Assembly: GCA_022821965.1 (NCBI GenBank)
Contig: JAJECN010000026.1
Span: forward strand, 1-64,000
Origin: Candidatus Poribacteria bacterium
GTDB taxonomy: Bacteria; Poribacteria; WGA-4E; WGA-3G
DNA length: 64,000 bases
Reading direction: 5' to 3'
Below the pieces are notes generated by a model. The model was not told the origin of the DNA, did no database searches, and worked only from the letters and a program-made list of their open reading frames with translations. Below, piece after piece: positions 1 through 8,233 of the stretch (the first letter of the stretch is position 1; the number at the start of each line of letters is the position of its first letter). The position numbers were made by a program, and so were the translations under genes.

Positions 1-30
1 TTGCTTTTCAGTGGTTCCCTTGGTTTCCAT
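1..30 (-). CDS. 5' end of a leftward gene cut by the window edge
   Basis: Reading leftward, an ATG at position 30 opens a frame that stays open to the edge (about ten codons, beginning M-E-T-K). A purine-rich AAAGGTG lies 6-7 nt upstream of it, and a second in-frame ATG at 45 is possible. A sigma70-like promoter on the same strand lies further upstream. Too little is present to name a product. Confidence 0.3.
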   Translation of the reverse strand, partial: METKGTTEKQ

Positions 31-103
31 AAGAGCACCTTTCATAACCTAATAGGGATGTAAAGTGGAAAAAGAGACATAAACTATCTGCTCTGTTTCC
101 ACT

Positions 104-132
104 ATTTTACCACATTCTTAGGTTTTACTCAA
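104..132 (-). promoter_or_regulatory. sigma70-like promoter for the leftward edge gene
   Basis: On the minus strand TTGAGT (127-132) and TAAAAT (104-109) are separated by exactly 17 nt. It points at the partial gene at the left edge. It overlaps the place where the rightward sulfatase loses its 5' end. Confidence 0.35.
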
Positions 133-137
133 TATGA

Positions 138-1574
138 CTTCATGGACAGCAACATTTCGAGACACCGAATATTGACCGTCTCGCAAACGAAGGAATGAAA
201 TTCAACCATGCCTACGGTTGCGCGTTCTGTGCCCCATCCCGAGCCAGCATGTTGACGGGGATCCACGATTGCCATGATGGAACGTGGACCTATACACAAG
301 GTGGACTCTACCACAGATTGAGTGCCGGTGAATTGACATTGGATCAAATTACAGAGTCGCTACATACAACCGGACTCCAAGCGCGTCCGGACGATGTCTT
401 CTTGGCACAGATCGCTGAAGAAGCGGGTTACGTTACAGGACAGATCGGGAAACTCGAATGGGGTTTTGCCACGACTGGCGCACGTATCCGTCGGCACGGC
501 TGGCAGTACCACTACGGCTACTATGACCATCAACGTTGCCACGGTTTTTACCCACCGTATCTCTTTGAAAACGGGCAGCCTACGCCCATCCGAGGCAATA
601 CTCATGACGACTGCGGCGTACATCCGAATACGGAATCTGCTGAAAATATGGAGATTCGCAGGAATCGCCAAGGGAAAGCGGTATATTCTCAAGACATTTT
701 CAACGAGAAAATCATAGAATTTCTTCGCGACCACAAGGATAAACCTTTCTTTCTCTATCATCCTTCTCAGTTGCCACACGGACCAATCGCCATTCCCGAC
801 ATCCACCCAGCAGTCAAGCAGTCTTCGGCGTTAACAACGTTTGAGAAAGAGTACGCCTCCATGATCCTAAAGCTGGATGAAACCGTCGGGATCATCTTGG
901 ACGAACTCGAACGACTCGGAATAGACGACCGCACGATGATTGTCTTCTCCGCTGATAACGGCCATGAAGTGTACTACCGTCAAGAAGGACGAACGACAGG
1001 TCGGCAAGTGGCTTTGGACGGAAACCCTTTTGACGACATCACAACAAAATTCTATTCGGAAACAGGCGGTGATGTGTTCAACGGCAACGACGGTATGGGA
1101 GGCTTGAAGTGGTCGAGTTGGGAAGGGGGCACGCGAATTCCTTACCTCGTCCGTTTCCCTGGCACGATTACACCCAACTTTGTATCGGATCATATACTCA
1201 CAAACTATGATTTGATGCCGACCCTCGCAGATTTCATCGGCACGGAAATGCCGCAAGATAAAGATGGCGTATCGTTCTTACCGACTTTGCTTGAAAGGCA
1301 TGAGGACCAGCAGCACCACGAGTGGGTTATATATGCCTCTCGGCTCGGTCCGGCACTCGTAACGGCAGATGGTTGGAAGTTACGGTACATCAATAGCACA
1401 GACAGTTTCCAGTTATATCGTCTCCACGATGACTACCGCGAAGAGAACGACATTTCAGCGGAGCATCCTGACCTTGTTGCTCGACTCAGTGGATGGATGC
1501 TCAATGCTTGTGATGGCGATTATCGAAACGGAACACCCGGAGCACATTTCGCTGCGTATCCGGATAGCAATTGA
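138..1574 (+). pseudogene. sulfatase, 5'-truncated
   Basis: This frame encodes most of an alkaline-phosphatase-superfamily sulfatase, which would hydrolyse sulfate esters such as sulfated polysaccharides. It contains the family block TPNIDRLANEGM just before the first ATG (195), then the C-A-P-S-R formylglycine signature, and later the metal-site segment FSADNGHE. The family's N-terminal strand with the metal-binding Asp pair (PNIV...DD) is absent. An in-frame stop (135-137) lies 24 nt upstream of TPNID. A neighbouring frame reads YDFMDSN at 133-153, which would join to FETPNID if one base were restored, suggesting a deletion as well as truncation. The first ATG lies downstream of TPNID, so a protein started there would lack the nucleus of the fold. 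I read it as a decayed gene; the body is otherwise intact. The dipeptidase follows after 41 nt. Confidence 0.75.
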
Positions 1575-1615
1575 CTTAATCCTTCCAATTTCAACCCTTC
1601 AGAAAGGAATGTTTT

Positions 1616-2695
1616 ATGCTCATTGTTGATGCCCACCTTGATCTATCCATGAATGCGTTGCAAGGCAACCGCGACTTACTGAGTTCCGCCTATACGATTC
1701 GTACCCAAGAGGCACGTACGTCCGGTAACCAAGGCACCGTCGCACTCCCAGAAATGCGTCAAGGACGAATCGCCCTAAGTTTCGTCACTCTGTTTGCCCG
1801 CTCCACCGGTAGACCCTCTCCGCATTCCGATTTTGCCTCACCTGCCCAATCCTACGGTATCGCACAGGGGCAATTGGCTTACTACCGCGCCTTAGAAAGA
1901 ATGGGATACGTCCGCATTATCACGGACCGGGGACAATTAGACAACCACATCAATGCTTGGCAGACTTGGGAGAGCACAGCGATAGGCGATGCCAGCGACT
2001 ACGATAATGCCCCGCCCTTGGGGTTCGTGATTAGTATAGAAGGTGCCGATCCAATTCTTTATCCAACGCAATTAGAGGCTTGGGTTGAGGGCGGATTGCG
2101 CCTGCTCGGGCTAACGCACTACGGTCCCGGACGCTATGCAGGAGGGACAGGCACAGAAATCGGATTGACCGAACTTGGTCGTCCGTTGCTTGCTGAAATG
2201 GAACGTTTAGGCGTTATCCTCGATCTCACACACTGCTCCGATCAGGCGTTCTGGCAGGCGCTCGAACACTACAACGGTTTAGTTCTCGCCAGTCATAATA
2301 ACTGTCGTGCACTCGTTCCGCATCAACGTCAGTTCAGCGATGAACAATTACGGGCTATCTTTGAACGAGACGGGGTCATCGGTGCTGCTTTTGACGCGTG
2401 GATGCTCCAACCGGGTTGGGTTACCGGCGAAACTCCGAACGACAAGGTCACTTTGAGCAATGTCGTTGACCATATTGACTATGTTTGTCAATTGGCGGGT
2501 AACACTCGGCACGCCGCTATCGGCACGGACTTAGACGGCGGTTATGGGCGTGAGCAATCCCCCAGCGACTTGGACACCATCGCCGATTTACAAAAGATAC
2601 CGGGCTTATTGTCAACTCGCGGCTATAGCGACGATGACATCGCCGCTATCATGCACGGCAACTGGATCCGATTCCTACACGACGCGTGGTCTTAA
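1616..2695 (+). CDS. membrane dipeptidase, peptidase M19 family
   Basis: This 359-residue protein matches the renal dipeptidase (M19) family, zinc amidohydrolase-fold enzymes that cleave dipeptides. Recognisable segments in order are DAHLDL near the N-terminus (metal ligands), SIEGADPI with the bridging Glu, LGLTHYG, DLTHCS, SHNNCRALVPHQRQ with the second metal site and substrate Arg, and IGTDLDGG near the C-terminus. Length is normal for the family. No clear signal peptide is visible, so a cytoplasmic location is likely. AGAAAGGA lies just upstream of the chosen ATG. It may have been co-transcribed with the upstream sulfatase before that gene decayed. Confidence 0.9.
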   Translation: MLIVDAHLDLSMNALQGNRDLLSSAYTIRTQEARTSGNQGTVALPEMRQGRIALSFVTLFARSTGRPSPHSDFASPAQSYGIAQGQLAYYRALERMGYVRIITDRGQLDNHINAWQTWESTAIGDASDYDNAPPLGFVISIEGADPILYPTQLEAWVEGGLRLLGLTHYGPGRYAGGTGTEIGLTELGRPLLAEMERLGVILDLTHCSDQAFWQALEHYNGLVLASHNNCRALVPHQRQFSDEQLRAIFERDGVIGAAFDAWMLQPGWVTGETPNDKVTLSNVVDHIDYVCQLAGNTRHAAIGTDLDGGYGREQSPSDLDTIADLQKIPGLLSTRGYSDDDIAAIMHGNWIRFLHDAWS

Positions 2696-2728
2696 ACGGT
2701 CTCGTAGAAATGGATGTGAATTTATCTC

Positions 2729-2758
2729 TTGATATTCAGTCCAATTTCATGTTATAAT
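2729..2758 (+). promoter_or_regulatory. near-consensus sigma70 promoter, leaderless layout
   Basis: TTGATA (2729-2734) and a perfect TATAAT (2753-2758) are 18 nt apart. Transcription would begin about position 2765, and the next in-frame ATG is at 2767, so the mRNA would have almost no leader. Confidence 0.55.
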
Positions 2759-2766
2759 TGGCAAAA

Positions 2767-2943
2767 ATGCAAAACATTGTGCTTGATATTGAAACTGGAG
2801 ACTATGAAATTGACGCTGAAGATTTGGAAGCGACGATGCGCCTGCTTTCCAAACATCCTAAGGCTGTTACCTACGGTCTTCGGATTGGATACCCAGCTGC
2901 TTATGGTATTGGCTTTAACTTCACGGTTACTCCTTTGGCATGA
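2767..2943 (+). CDS. small hypothetical protein, probably leaderless
   Basis: The frame encodes a 58-residue soluble protein beginning MQNIVLDIETG. The N-terminal half is acidic and the C-terminal part is rich in Gly, Tyr and Ala (GLRIGYPAAYGIG). I do not recognise a family. Support comes from the excellent promoter placed so that the ATG falls at or next to the transcription start; no Shine-Dalgarno is needed or seen. The TTG at 2758 is an alternative start but lies inside the -10 box. An IS605-like hairpin lies 36 nt after the stop. Confidence 0.5.
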   Translation: MQNIVLDIETGDYEIDAEDLEATMRLLSKHPKAVTYGLRIGYPAAYGIGFNFTVTPLA

Positions 2944-2978
2944 ACCAAAAATTTCATCACCAATGAAACGATCAGGAA

Positions 2979-2999
2979 GCCTCACCCTTTAGGGTGGGG
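2979..2999 (+). mobile_element. solo hairpin resembling an IS200/IS605 right end
   Basis: The sequence has the shape CCTCACCC-TTTA-GGGTGGGG, a GC-rich stem around a CTTTAG core. This is the form seen at right ends and TnpB guide-RNA scaffolds of IS200/IS605 elements, and it resembles the hairpin at 15097-15118. No transposase gene is adjacent. It could instead act as a terminator for the small gene upstream, although no T-tract follows. Confidence 0.4.
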
Positions 3000-3124
3000 A
3001 GGAATGCTGTCCCTTGTATGTTAGACCGTAGCGTTTTCTATAAGGAAACTCTCTTTCGTGCTTTTTGGTATGAAGATACACAAAATTTTCCAAACTTTAG
3101 TATAAAAATAGCAAAGGGGAGCTT

Positions 3125-3472
3125 ATGCAAGTCAATATTCAAAATAAAAATTTTACAATTTTAGAGATTCAAGGAAGAGTCGTTGGACAAGATGCTCTCG
3201 TGCTTAAAACTATGCTTGAGGAGCATATTCAGGGGCTTGAGGCGCAAGACGGAGTTCCTACACTCATTTTCAATATGTCTGGGGCACAGACAATGGATAG
3301 TGCTGGGTTAGGCGTTCTGATTACTACCAGCACCCAAATCCGTCAGAATGGCGGGCGGACGGCACTTGTTAACGTCAATAAGGGCATCAGACGTATGTTA
3401 ATTCGGACAAACCTGACATCACTTTTTGAATTTCCCAAAAACCTTGCAGAAGCGATAGCCAAAAGTTTCTAA
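3125..3472 (+). CDS. STAS-domain protein, anti-sigma factor antagonist type
   Basis: This 115-residue protein is a single STAS domain, the SpoIIAA/RsbV fold. Such proteins bind an anti-sigma kinase and are switched by phosphorylation of one Ser. The segment LIFNMSGAQTMDSAGLGVL carries the D-S-x-G-L-G motif with the expected phosphorylatable Ser, at about residue 60. An AAGGGGA Shine-Dalgarno lies just before the ATG. No partner kinase or sigma factor is encoded nearby, so its target is unknown. The downstream DUF4159 gene is convergent. Confidence 0.9.
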   Translation: MQVNIQNKNFTILEIQGRVVGQDALVLKTMLEEHIQGLEAQDGVPTLIFNMSGAQTMDSAGLGVLITTSTQIRQNGGRTALVNVNKGIRRMLIRTNLTSLFEFPKNLAEAIAKSF

Positions 3473-3500
3473 TTGGGCGAAACGTGGGAAAGAAACAGCT

Positions 3501-4874
3501 TTATTCTGTATACCTTGTCCTATCTATGTTCCCCCCATATTTCAGCGCATAAATCAGCAGATTCGACATAAACCGATAGACATCCGTAGAACGTCGGAGC
3601 CGCAGCATCGTGCGGCTTTCAATTTCTGCAGTCTCCATTGCACACATATAGTCCTTGCGATTGTAAACCACTGCTAACCGATCGTCGATAATAATCCCTT
3701 TCTGAAAACGGAACTGCGTCGGTTGTGCGTTGTTCTCATTGCCCCAGAATACATCACCACCAGTAGGCGGTTTCGGCAAATCGTAATGGATACTGTAGAT
3801 TTCATGATCGTGCGGTAGAATGTCAAGTGGATATTCTGGAAAAATCTGTTTAAGTTCATCCGCGACGATGTGCGCGAAAAGCCCGTTGAAGCCGCAGTCA
3901 TCGAAAAACAGCATCCCACCCTTTTCAACGATATACTTCCGAAGTGCGGCGCGCTCTGCTGATGTGAAACCTGTCTGCAGCGGACCGTCTTTCGCCAGCC
4001 CTCGCCCGACGGTAATATCTTTGTCATGTCCCGTCATGATGATGAGTGGGGCATCCATAATCTGTGAATCGGTCAGCCGTAGCGCACCGCCAGCGAAATC
4101 CATATCCGCTCGAATCGGTGTGTGATCTTCCAACCATTTGATGAGTGCTGGAATGGCAGTCGGATCCTGCCACCAATCCGAGAGCGAATGTTTAAGTCGG
4201 ATCAACCGGATATGCCCGCGAATCTCATTTCTTGTTCCTTCAAGGACACCCCCCAATTTCTCCTTCGGTATCTTCACAAGGTTGCGAAATGTCGTATCAA
4301 ATTCGTCTCCCAAACTACCTGTCGGCAAAGAGTCGTCCAGAAATTCTGAAAGTCCGGTTTTAGCAGCAGTGGTGTCTCCCCTTCTTATGACGGGAGAGGC
4401 ACCTTTTTCTATGATTGGTGCCTCTTCTCTGGGAGAAACAGATGGATGTACCGATGAAGTGTTGGAAGTCTCACCGCTCGGAAGTGTCGGTGCTATCGCC
4501 ATCTCCGTAGGGTTCGGCACATCGGTTTCAAGGTCTACTGGTGCTACTTGCTGCACAACCTCCCTCTCGTTCTTTGGAAGTTGATGCATAGGCGATACTT
4601 GTGTTGGTATGCGATTCGTGGGGATTTCTCTGGAAAGTGGAATGTTCGTCGAGACGGTGCGCCGGGTTGGACGGATTTCCACGTCCGTTCTGGCAGGATT
4701 AAGCGTAACGAAGGTCGCTTCAAATGAATCTTTATTCAACTCCCGATGTCCAGATAACAGCAGTGCTGCTATCAGTACAAAGAGCAGATGCAATCCAACT
4801 GAAGCGATGACTGCGTGACGTTTGTATCGCAAGTTTCGGTTTGCAAGCTGCACCGAAAAATGTCTCTGTTTCAT
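3501..4874 (-). CDS. DUF4159 protein with TonB-like N-terminal anchor
   Basis: The 457-residue protein has a short basic N-terminus, one membrane helix at about residues 22-41 (VIASVGLHLLFVLIAALLL), and a Pro/Thr-rich periplasmic linker to about residue 180. The C-terminal 200 residues match DUF4159. Segments there include LIIMTGHD, LRKYIVEKGGMLFFDDCG and VFWGNEN. DUF4159 domains resemble glutamine-amidotransferase-like folds but have no settled function. The N-terminal layout (helix followed by a Pro-rich spacer) resembles TonB. A short form of the shared leader (4875-4894) precedes the ATG. The next gene in the same direction, DUF1854, ends 64 nt upstream. Confidence 0.8.
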   Translation of the reverse strand: MKQRHFSVQLANRNLRYKRHAVIASVGLHLLFVLIAALLLSGHRELNKDSFEATFVTLNPARTDVEIRPTRRTVSTNIPLSREIPTNRIPTQVSPMHQLPKNEREVVQQVAPVDLETDVPNPTEMAIAPTLPSGETSNTSSVHPSVSPREEAPIIEKGASPVIRRGDTTAAKTGLSEFLDDSLPTGSLGDEFDTTFRNLVKIPKEKLGGVLEGTRNEIRGHIRLIRLKHSLSDWWQDPTAIPALIKWLEDHTPIRADMDFAGGALRLTDSQIMDAPLIIMTGHDKDITVGRGLAKDGPLQTGFTSAERAALRKYIVEKGGMLFFDDCGFNGLFAHIVADELKQIFPEYPLDILPHDHEIYSIHYDLPKPPTGGDVFWGNENNAQPTQFRFQKGIIIDDRLAVVYNRKDYMCAMETAEIESRTMLRLRRSTDVYRFMSNLLIYALKYGGNIDRTRYTE

Positions 4875-4894
4875 TTTTTTAATTTACCTTGCGG
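4875..4894 (-). promoter_or_regulatory. short copy of a conserved ribosome-binding leader
   Basis: The 20 nt before the DUF4159 ATG read CCGCAAGGTAAATTAAAAAA on the minus strand. They match the 20 nt before the genes starting at 9352 and 49974 nearly base for base, with the same spacing to ATG. CCGTAATG, also found in the longer leaders, lies just upstream, but the intervening hairpin is missing here. Confidence 0.55.
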
Positions 4895-4937
4895 TTCATT
4901 ACGGCTTCCAATCTTTCGCTAAGAGGATAGAAGTTTC

Positions 4938-5507
4938 TTAGAGATGACGCTGAATTTGTAGATAACTCTGCGCGTCTAACTCCCGATAATCCGGAATATC
5001 GTACCGATTCCCTTGCACGTCTACTACAAAAAGTCGTGCCGGAGGCACCTGTTTGATATTCTGATTCAGCCCACGCACCGAGAACGTTATGCGTCCCCGC
5101 TCTGTTTGGACCTCCCACTCATGGATCCCGAATTGCTCTTTTACGCGATAAACCTTCTGAATTGTCGGTGTAAAATACCGTTTGTCCAACTCTTCTCGTA
5201 GGATTTTCTGACTCCGCGGTGTGAGTTCCGATGGGTTCGCGATAATCCCGATTTCAGTGTCTTCATCCGCTGCGATAGAGATGTAACCATCTGGGTTGCT
5301 GAGCGGCATGAGCCTTCTCACCACCACGCGTAGATGACAGACCTCATCCTGAATTTCGAGCCGCGCCGTCCCGACTTCAGAACGCGTAAACGTGAGTTGA
5401 GCTGCATCCAAATAACGCGGCGTAAAGTCATCCGATTCAGACGACTCCGGTTTTGTCGTATCGTTTGTGGTGGATGTGTCCTGTTTCACTCCATTTTCGT
5501 TCCGCAT
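4938..5507 (-). CDS. DUF1854 protein, ABC transporter partner
   Basis: This 189-residue protein matches DUF1854, which is usually encoded next to an ABC exporter. After an acidic N-terminal stretch it contains RLEIQDEVCHLRVVVRRLMP, a segment GIIANPSELTPRSQKIL, and the block WEVQTERGRITFSVRG typical of the family. No membrane segment or signal peptide is seen. I placed the start at the ATG at 5507, only 2 nt after the ABC gene stop, which implies translational coupling; an upstream in-frame start would overlap the ABC gene. It probably regulates or assembles with the exporter, but its biochemical role is unknown. Confidence 0.85.
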   Translation of the reverse strand: MRNENGVKQDTSTTNDTTKPESSESDDFTPRYLDAAQLTFTRSEVGTARLEIQDEVCHLRVVVRRLMPLSNPDGYISIAADEDTEIGIIANPSELTPRSQKILREELDKRYFTPTIQKVYRVKEQFGIHEWEVQTERGRITFSVRGLNQNIKQVPPARLFVVDVQGNRYDIPDYRELDAQSYLQIQRHL

Positions 5508-5509
5508 GT

Positions 5510-7831
5510 TTATCTCTCCACGGCTTGCGCTTGGGCGCGGATATTGGCAGCTTCCCTCTGGGTTTCCACAAGTTTGTAATAGATGCCCTGTTGCTCCATA
5601 AGTTCCTCGTGAGAACCACACTCAACGCCTTTGCCTTTTTCGATCACGAAGAGACGATCGGCGTTTCGGAGCGTTGAAAGTCGGTGGGCAATCGCAAATG
5701 TCGTCCTATTCTGCACCAGTCTGTCAATCGCTTGTTGAATCTTTTTCTCTGTCTCTACATCCACAGACGAGGTAGCTTCGTCAAGAATCAGGATGCGTGG
5801 ATTGTGCAAAATTGCCCGGGCGATTGAGACGCGTTGCCGTTCGCCGCCGGACAGACTACCACCGCGTTCACCGACTTCTGTATCATAGCCATCGGGGAAC
5901 TTGACGATAAATTCATGCGCGTTTGCCGCTTTCGCTGCTGTGATAATATCCTCCATAGAGGCATCTGGGTGCGCGTAGGCGATGTTCTCGGCTATAGTGC
6001 CACTGAACAGATATGGATCCTGCAGCACGACACCGATCTGTTGGCGCAAATCCTTAAGATTAATCTGCCTAATATCTTCGCCATCAATATCTAACTGCCC
6101 TGAGTCGGGCGTGTAGAACCGACAAATCAGATTAATGAGCGTTGACTTTCCAGCACCGGAATGACCTACCAGTCCTATCATCTCACCGGGTTGGACATGA
6201 AGATTAATGTCACGAAGCACCGGTTTGTGTGAATCATAACCGAAAGTCACGTTGTGGAATTTAACCTCACCCGTGATGTTCGGCATCGCTTTAAGGTTGC
6301 CGTCGTCCAACTGTTCTGGTTGTGAGTCTATGACTTCAAAAAGCCGTTCCGCTGCTGTCATTGAACGGGAAGCCCAGTTGATGAGCGGACTGATATAGCG
6401 CATCGGTTCATAGAACCTCATGAGATATCCATGAAAAGTCATGAGCGTGCCGAGGGACATTGTTCCAGTGAGAACATCAAGTCCACCAACGTACCAGACG
6501 ATGAGAGACCCCAACTGAATAGCGGACATCAGCGGCGGATAATAGGTTGCCCAGATCATCTCGGCGTTGGTTTCGTAATCGCGTGCATCGATATTGGCAT
6601 CAGCAAACCGGTTGACTTCACCCCGTTGTTGTCCGAAAGCGCGGACGACCCGAATACCAGATACCGAATCGTTGACGACATCGAACAACTTTGAGCGTCG
6701 TCGCCACGCACGGTGCCAGAGGCTGCGCACTTTCTTCCAAAACCAACCTGCCCCGAAGACAATTATCGGAATCGGGATTAGGATGAAACATGCCAATTTC
6801 CAGTTCATCCAGAAAAGGATACCTCCAATCCCAAAGAAGAGGAACACCTGCACAGCGAGAAACGAGAGCCCTTCTAACATGAAGTCCTGAAGTCTTTCGC
6901 TGTCCTCTGTGATGTGCGAAATGACAGTCCCTGTTGTTCGTTTGTCGAAAAATCGGATGGACAGGTTATGCAAATGCTGGTAGACATGAGACCGGATGTT
7001 TGCGGAGATGCGAAATGTCAACCAAGCCGCCAAACGTCCTTGGAAAATTGCAAATATCGAACTGATGATTTGTGCAGCTAACAGTGTACCAATAGCAATT
7101 GCTAAAGCGACTGTCGCGGGTTGAATCCTTCGGAATAGCTCCGCTAACCATGTTAACTGCGTATCCGCTGGCGGAGTAACGAGATTGTTCAACTGTAGGA
7201 TATCGTCAATCAGAATACGATTGAAATATTGTGGGACTAAAGAAATAAGTGTTCCGACGATGATGAGTGCAATAAAGAGACTTGCTCTACCGCGATACGG
7301 TTTTATGTAAGATAAAATCCGTAACATCACCTTGTGCTTCTTGGTACATGCCGGACAAGGCGAAAACTCATCAGGCAACGGCAATCCGCAGCTTTTACAG
7401 GCGTGATCCTCAGATTTATAGTCCCAAATAGGTGCTTCGTCGCGTTTGCCGTTTCGGAACTCAACCTCGTCCCCGATGAATCGTGCGACAAACCCGAACT
7501 TTGAGGCACATCCGTTGGAATACCGGATGAGGTCTACCGTTCCTTCTTCTGTTTCCAGTACCAAGAGTCCAGCATCCACTACGATTTCGGGACGGATGCC
7601 GAGTACGCTCTTATATGGAATGTAGTGAAGCACCTCACCCTCGCCCGTTACAGTAAATATCGCCGCTTCTGTTAGCACGAACCATTCTTCACCGTAATTG
7701 CCGTCTGAGCGGACATCACTTCGGACAGCAAATCGTATCTGTTCTATCGGGGTATCCAAATTTTGTAATGTCTCTTTGAGAGAATCGGGCAGCGCGTCAA
7801 GCGTACCCGTTGGTGTATCTGCAGTTGTCAT
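5510..7831 (-). CDS. ABC exporter, fused permease-ATPase with zinc-ribbon N-domain
   Basis: The 773-residue protein is a half-size type IV ABC exporter. It has an unusual N-terminal extension of about 170 residues: a beta-rich part resembling DUF1854-linked exporters, then a zinc ribbon near residues 144-165 (C-x2-C ... C-x2-C in ACKSCG and CPACTKKH). Six membrane helices follow to about residue 480. The nucleotide-binding domain has Walker A GHSGAGKST (about 555), LSGGERQR (about 655) and Walker B ILILDEATSSVD (about 677), so it should be an active ATPase. The substrate is unknown; lipids or peptides are usual. AAGGA directly precedes the ATG. It sits between the small zinc-ribbon gene and DUF1854 in one operon. 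Confidence 0.92.
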   Translation of the reverse strand: MTTADTPTGTLDALPDSLKETLQNLDTPIEQIRFAVRSDVRSDGNYGEEWFVLTEAAIFTVTGEGEVLHYIPYKSVLGIRPEIVVDAGLLVLETEEGTVDLIRYSNGCASKFGFVARFIGDEVEFRNGKRDEAPIWDYKSEDHACKSCGLPLPDEFSPCPACTKKHKVMLRILSYIKPYRGRASLFIALIIVGTLISLVPQYFNRILIDDILQLNNLVTPPADTQLTWLAELFRRIQPATVALAIAIGTLLAAQIISSIFAIFQGRLAAWLTFRISANIRSHVYQHLHNLSIRFFDKRTTGTVISHITEDSERLQDFMLEGLSFLAVQVFLFFGIGGILFWMNWKLACFILIPIPIIVFGAGWFWKKVRSLWHRAWRRRSKLFDVVNDSVSGIRVVRAFGQQRGEVNRFADANIDARDYETNAEMIWATYYPPLMSAIQLGSLIVWYVGGLDVLTGTMSLGTLMTFHGYLMRFYEPMRYISPLINWASRSMTAAERLFEVIDSQPEQLDDGNLKAMPNITGEVKFHNVTFGYDSHKPVLRDINLHVQPGEMIGLVGHSGAGKSTLINLICRFYTPDSGQLDIDGEDIRQINLKDLRQQIGVVLQDPYLFSGTIAENIAYAHPDASMEDIITAAKAANAHEFIVKFPDGYDTEVGERGGSLSGGERQRVSIARAILHNPRILILDEATSSVDVETEKKIQQAIDRLVQNRTTFAIAHRLSTLRNADRLFVIEKGKGVECGSHEELMEQQGIYYKLVETQREAANIRAQAQAVER

Positions 7832-7852
7832 TCCTTCTTTGTTCTCCCATAC

Positions 7853-8077
7853 TTACTTCCCGGGCGTGCGCTCATCCGGATATTTCCAAAGGACTTTACG
7901 ATCAATAGACTTCCAACGCCTCGAATCAACGCGTTGGGTAACAAATATCTTCTTACCACACCTGCACCGTATATCGTGAACGTGCCCGTTTGAGCAGGTC
8001 TTTTTTTTAATAAAGTCAATGCTGTCGTGGTGGACGCGATAGCCGCGCCTGCATGAATAACAGACTAAATACATCAC
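7853..8077 (-). CDS. small zinc-ribbon protein
   Basis: The 74-residue protein has MMYLVCYSCRRGYRVHH at its start and a CSNGHVHDIRCRCGKK segment in the middle. Spaced Cys pairs and His residues suggest a zinc-binding ribbon. The C-terminus is basic. It lies 21 nt upstream of the ABC exporter gene on the same strand, and the exporter itself carries a zinc ribbon. No function is assigned. A shorter frame overlapping it at 7828-8019 looks spurious. Confidence 0.6.
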   Translation of the reverse strand: MMYLVCYSCRRGYRVHHDSIDFIKKKTCSNGHVHDIRCRCGKKIFVTQRVDSRRWKSIDRKVLWKYPDERTPGK

Positions 8078-8233
8078 AAATATCTCTATCTACTGTGTTG
8101 CTGAAGGCAAGTGGCTAATTCCGCATCATTTGACGGTTGATCGTCAAAACAGTAGCATTCACAAATGGTCTTCCGTTTTCCTGTTCTTTTTAACCCATTC
8201 CAGGGGATACAATTCAGATAATTACGCTACATT

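Noticed and set aside
4938-5621. Longer start for the DUF1854 gene at 5621
   Set aside because: It would overlap the ABC gene by more than 100 nt in another frame and add atypical residues; ATG 5507 lies 2 nt after the ABC stop.
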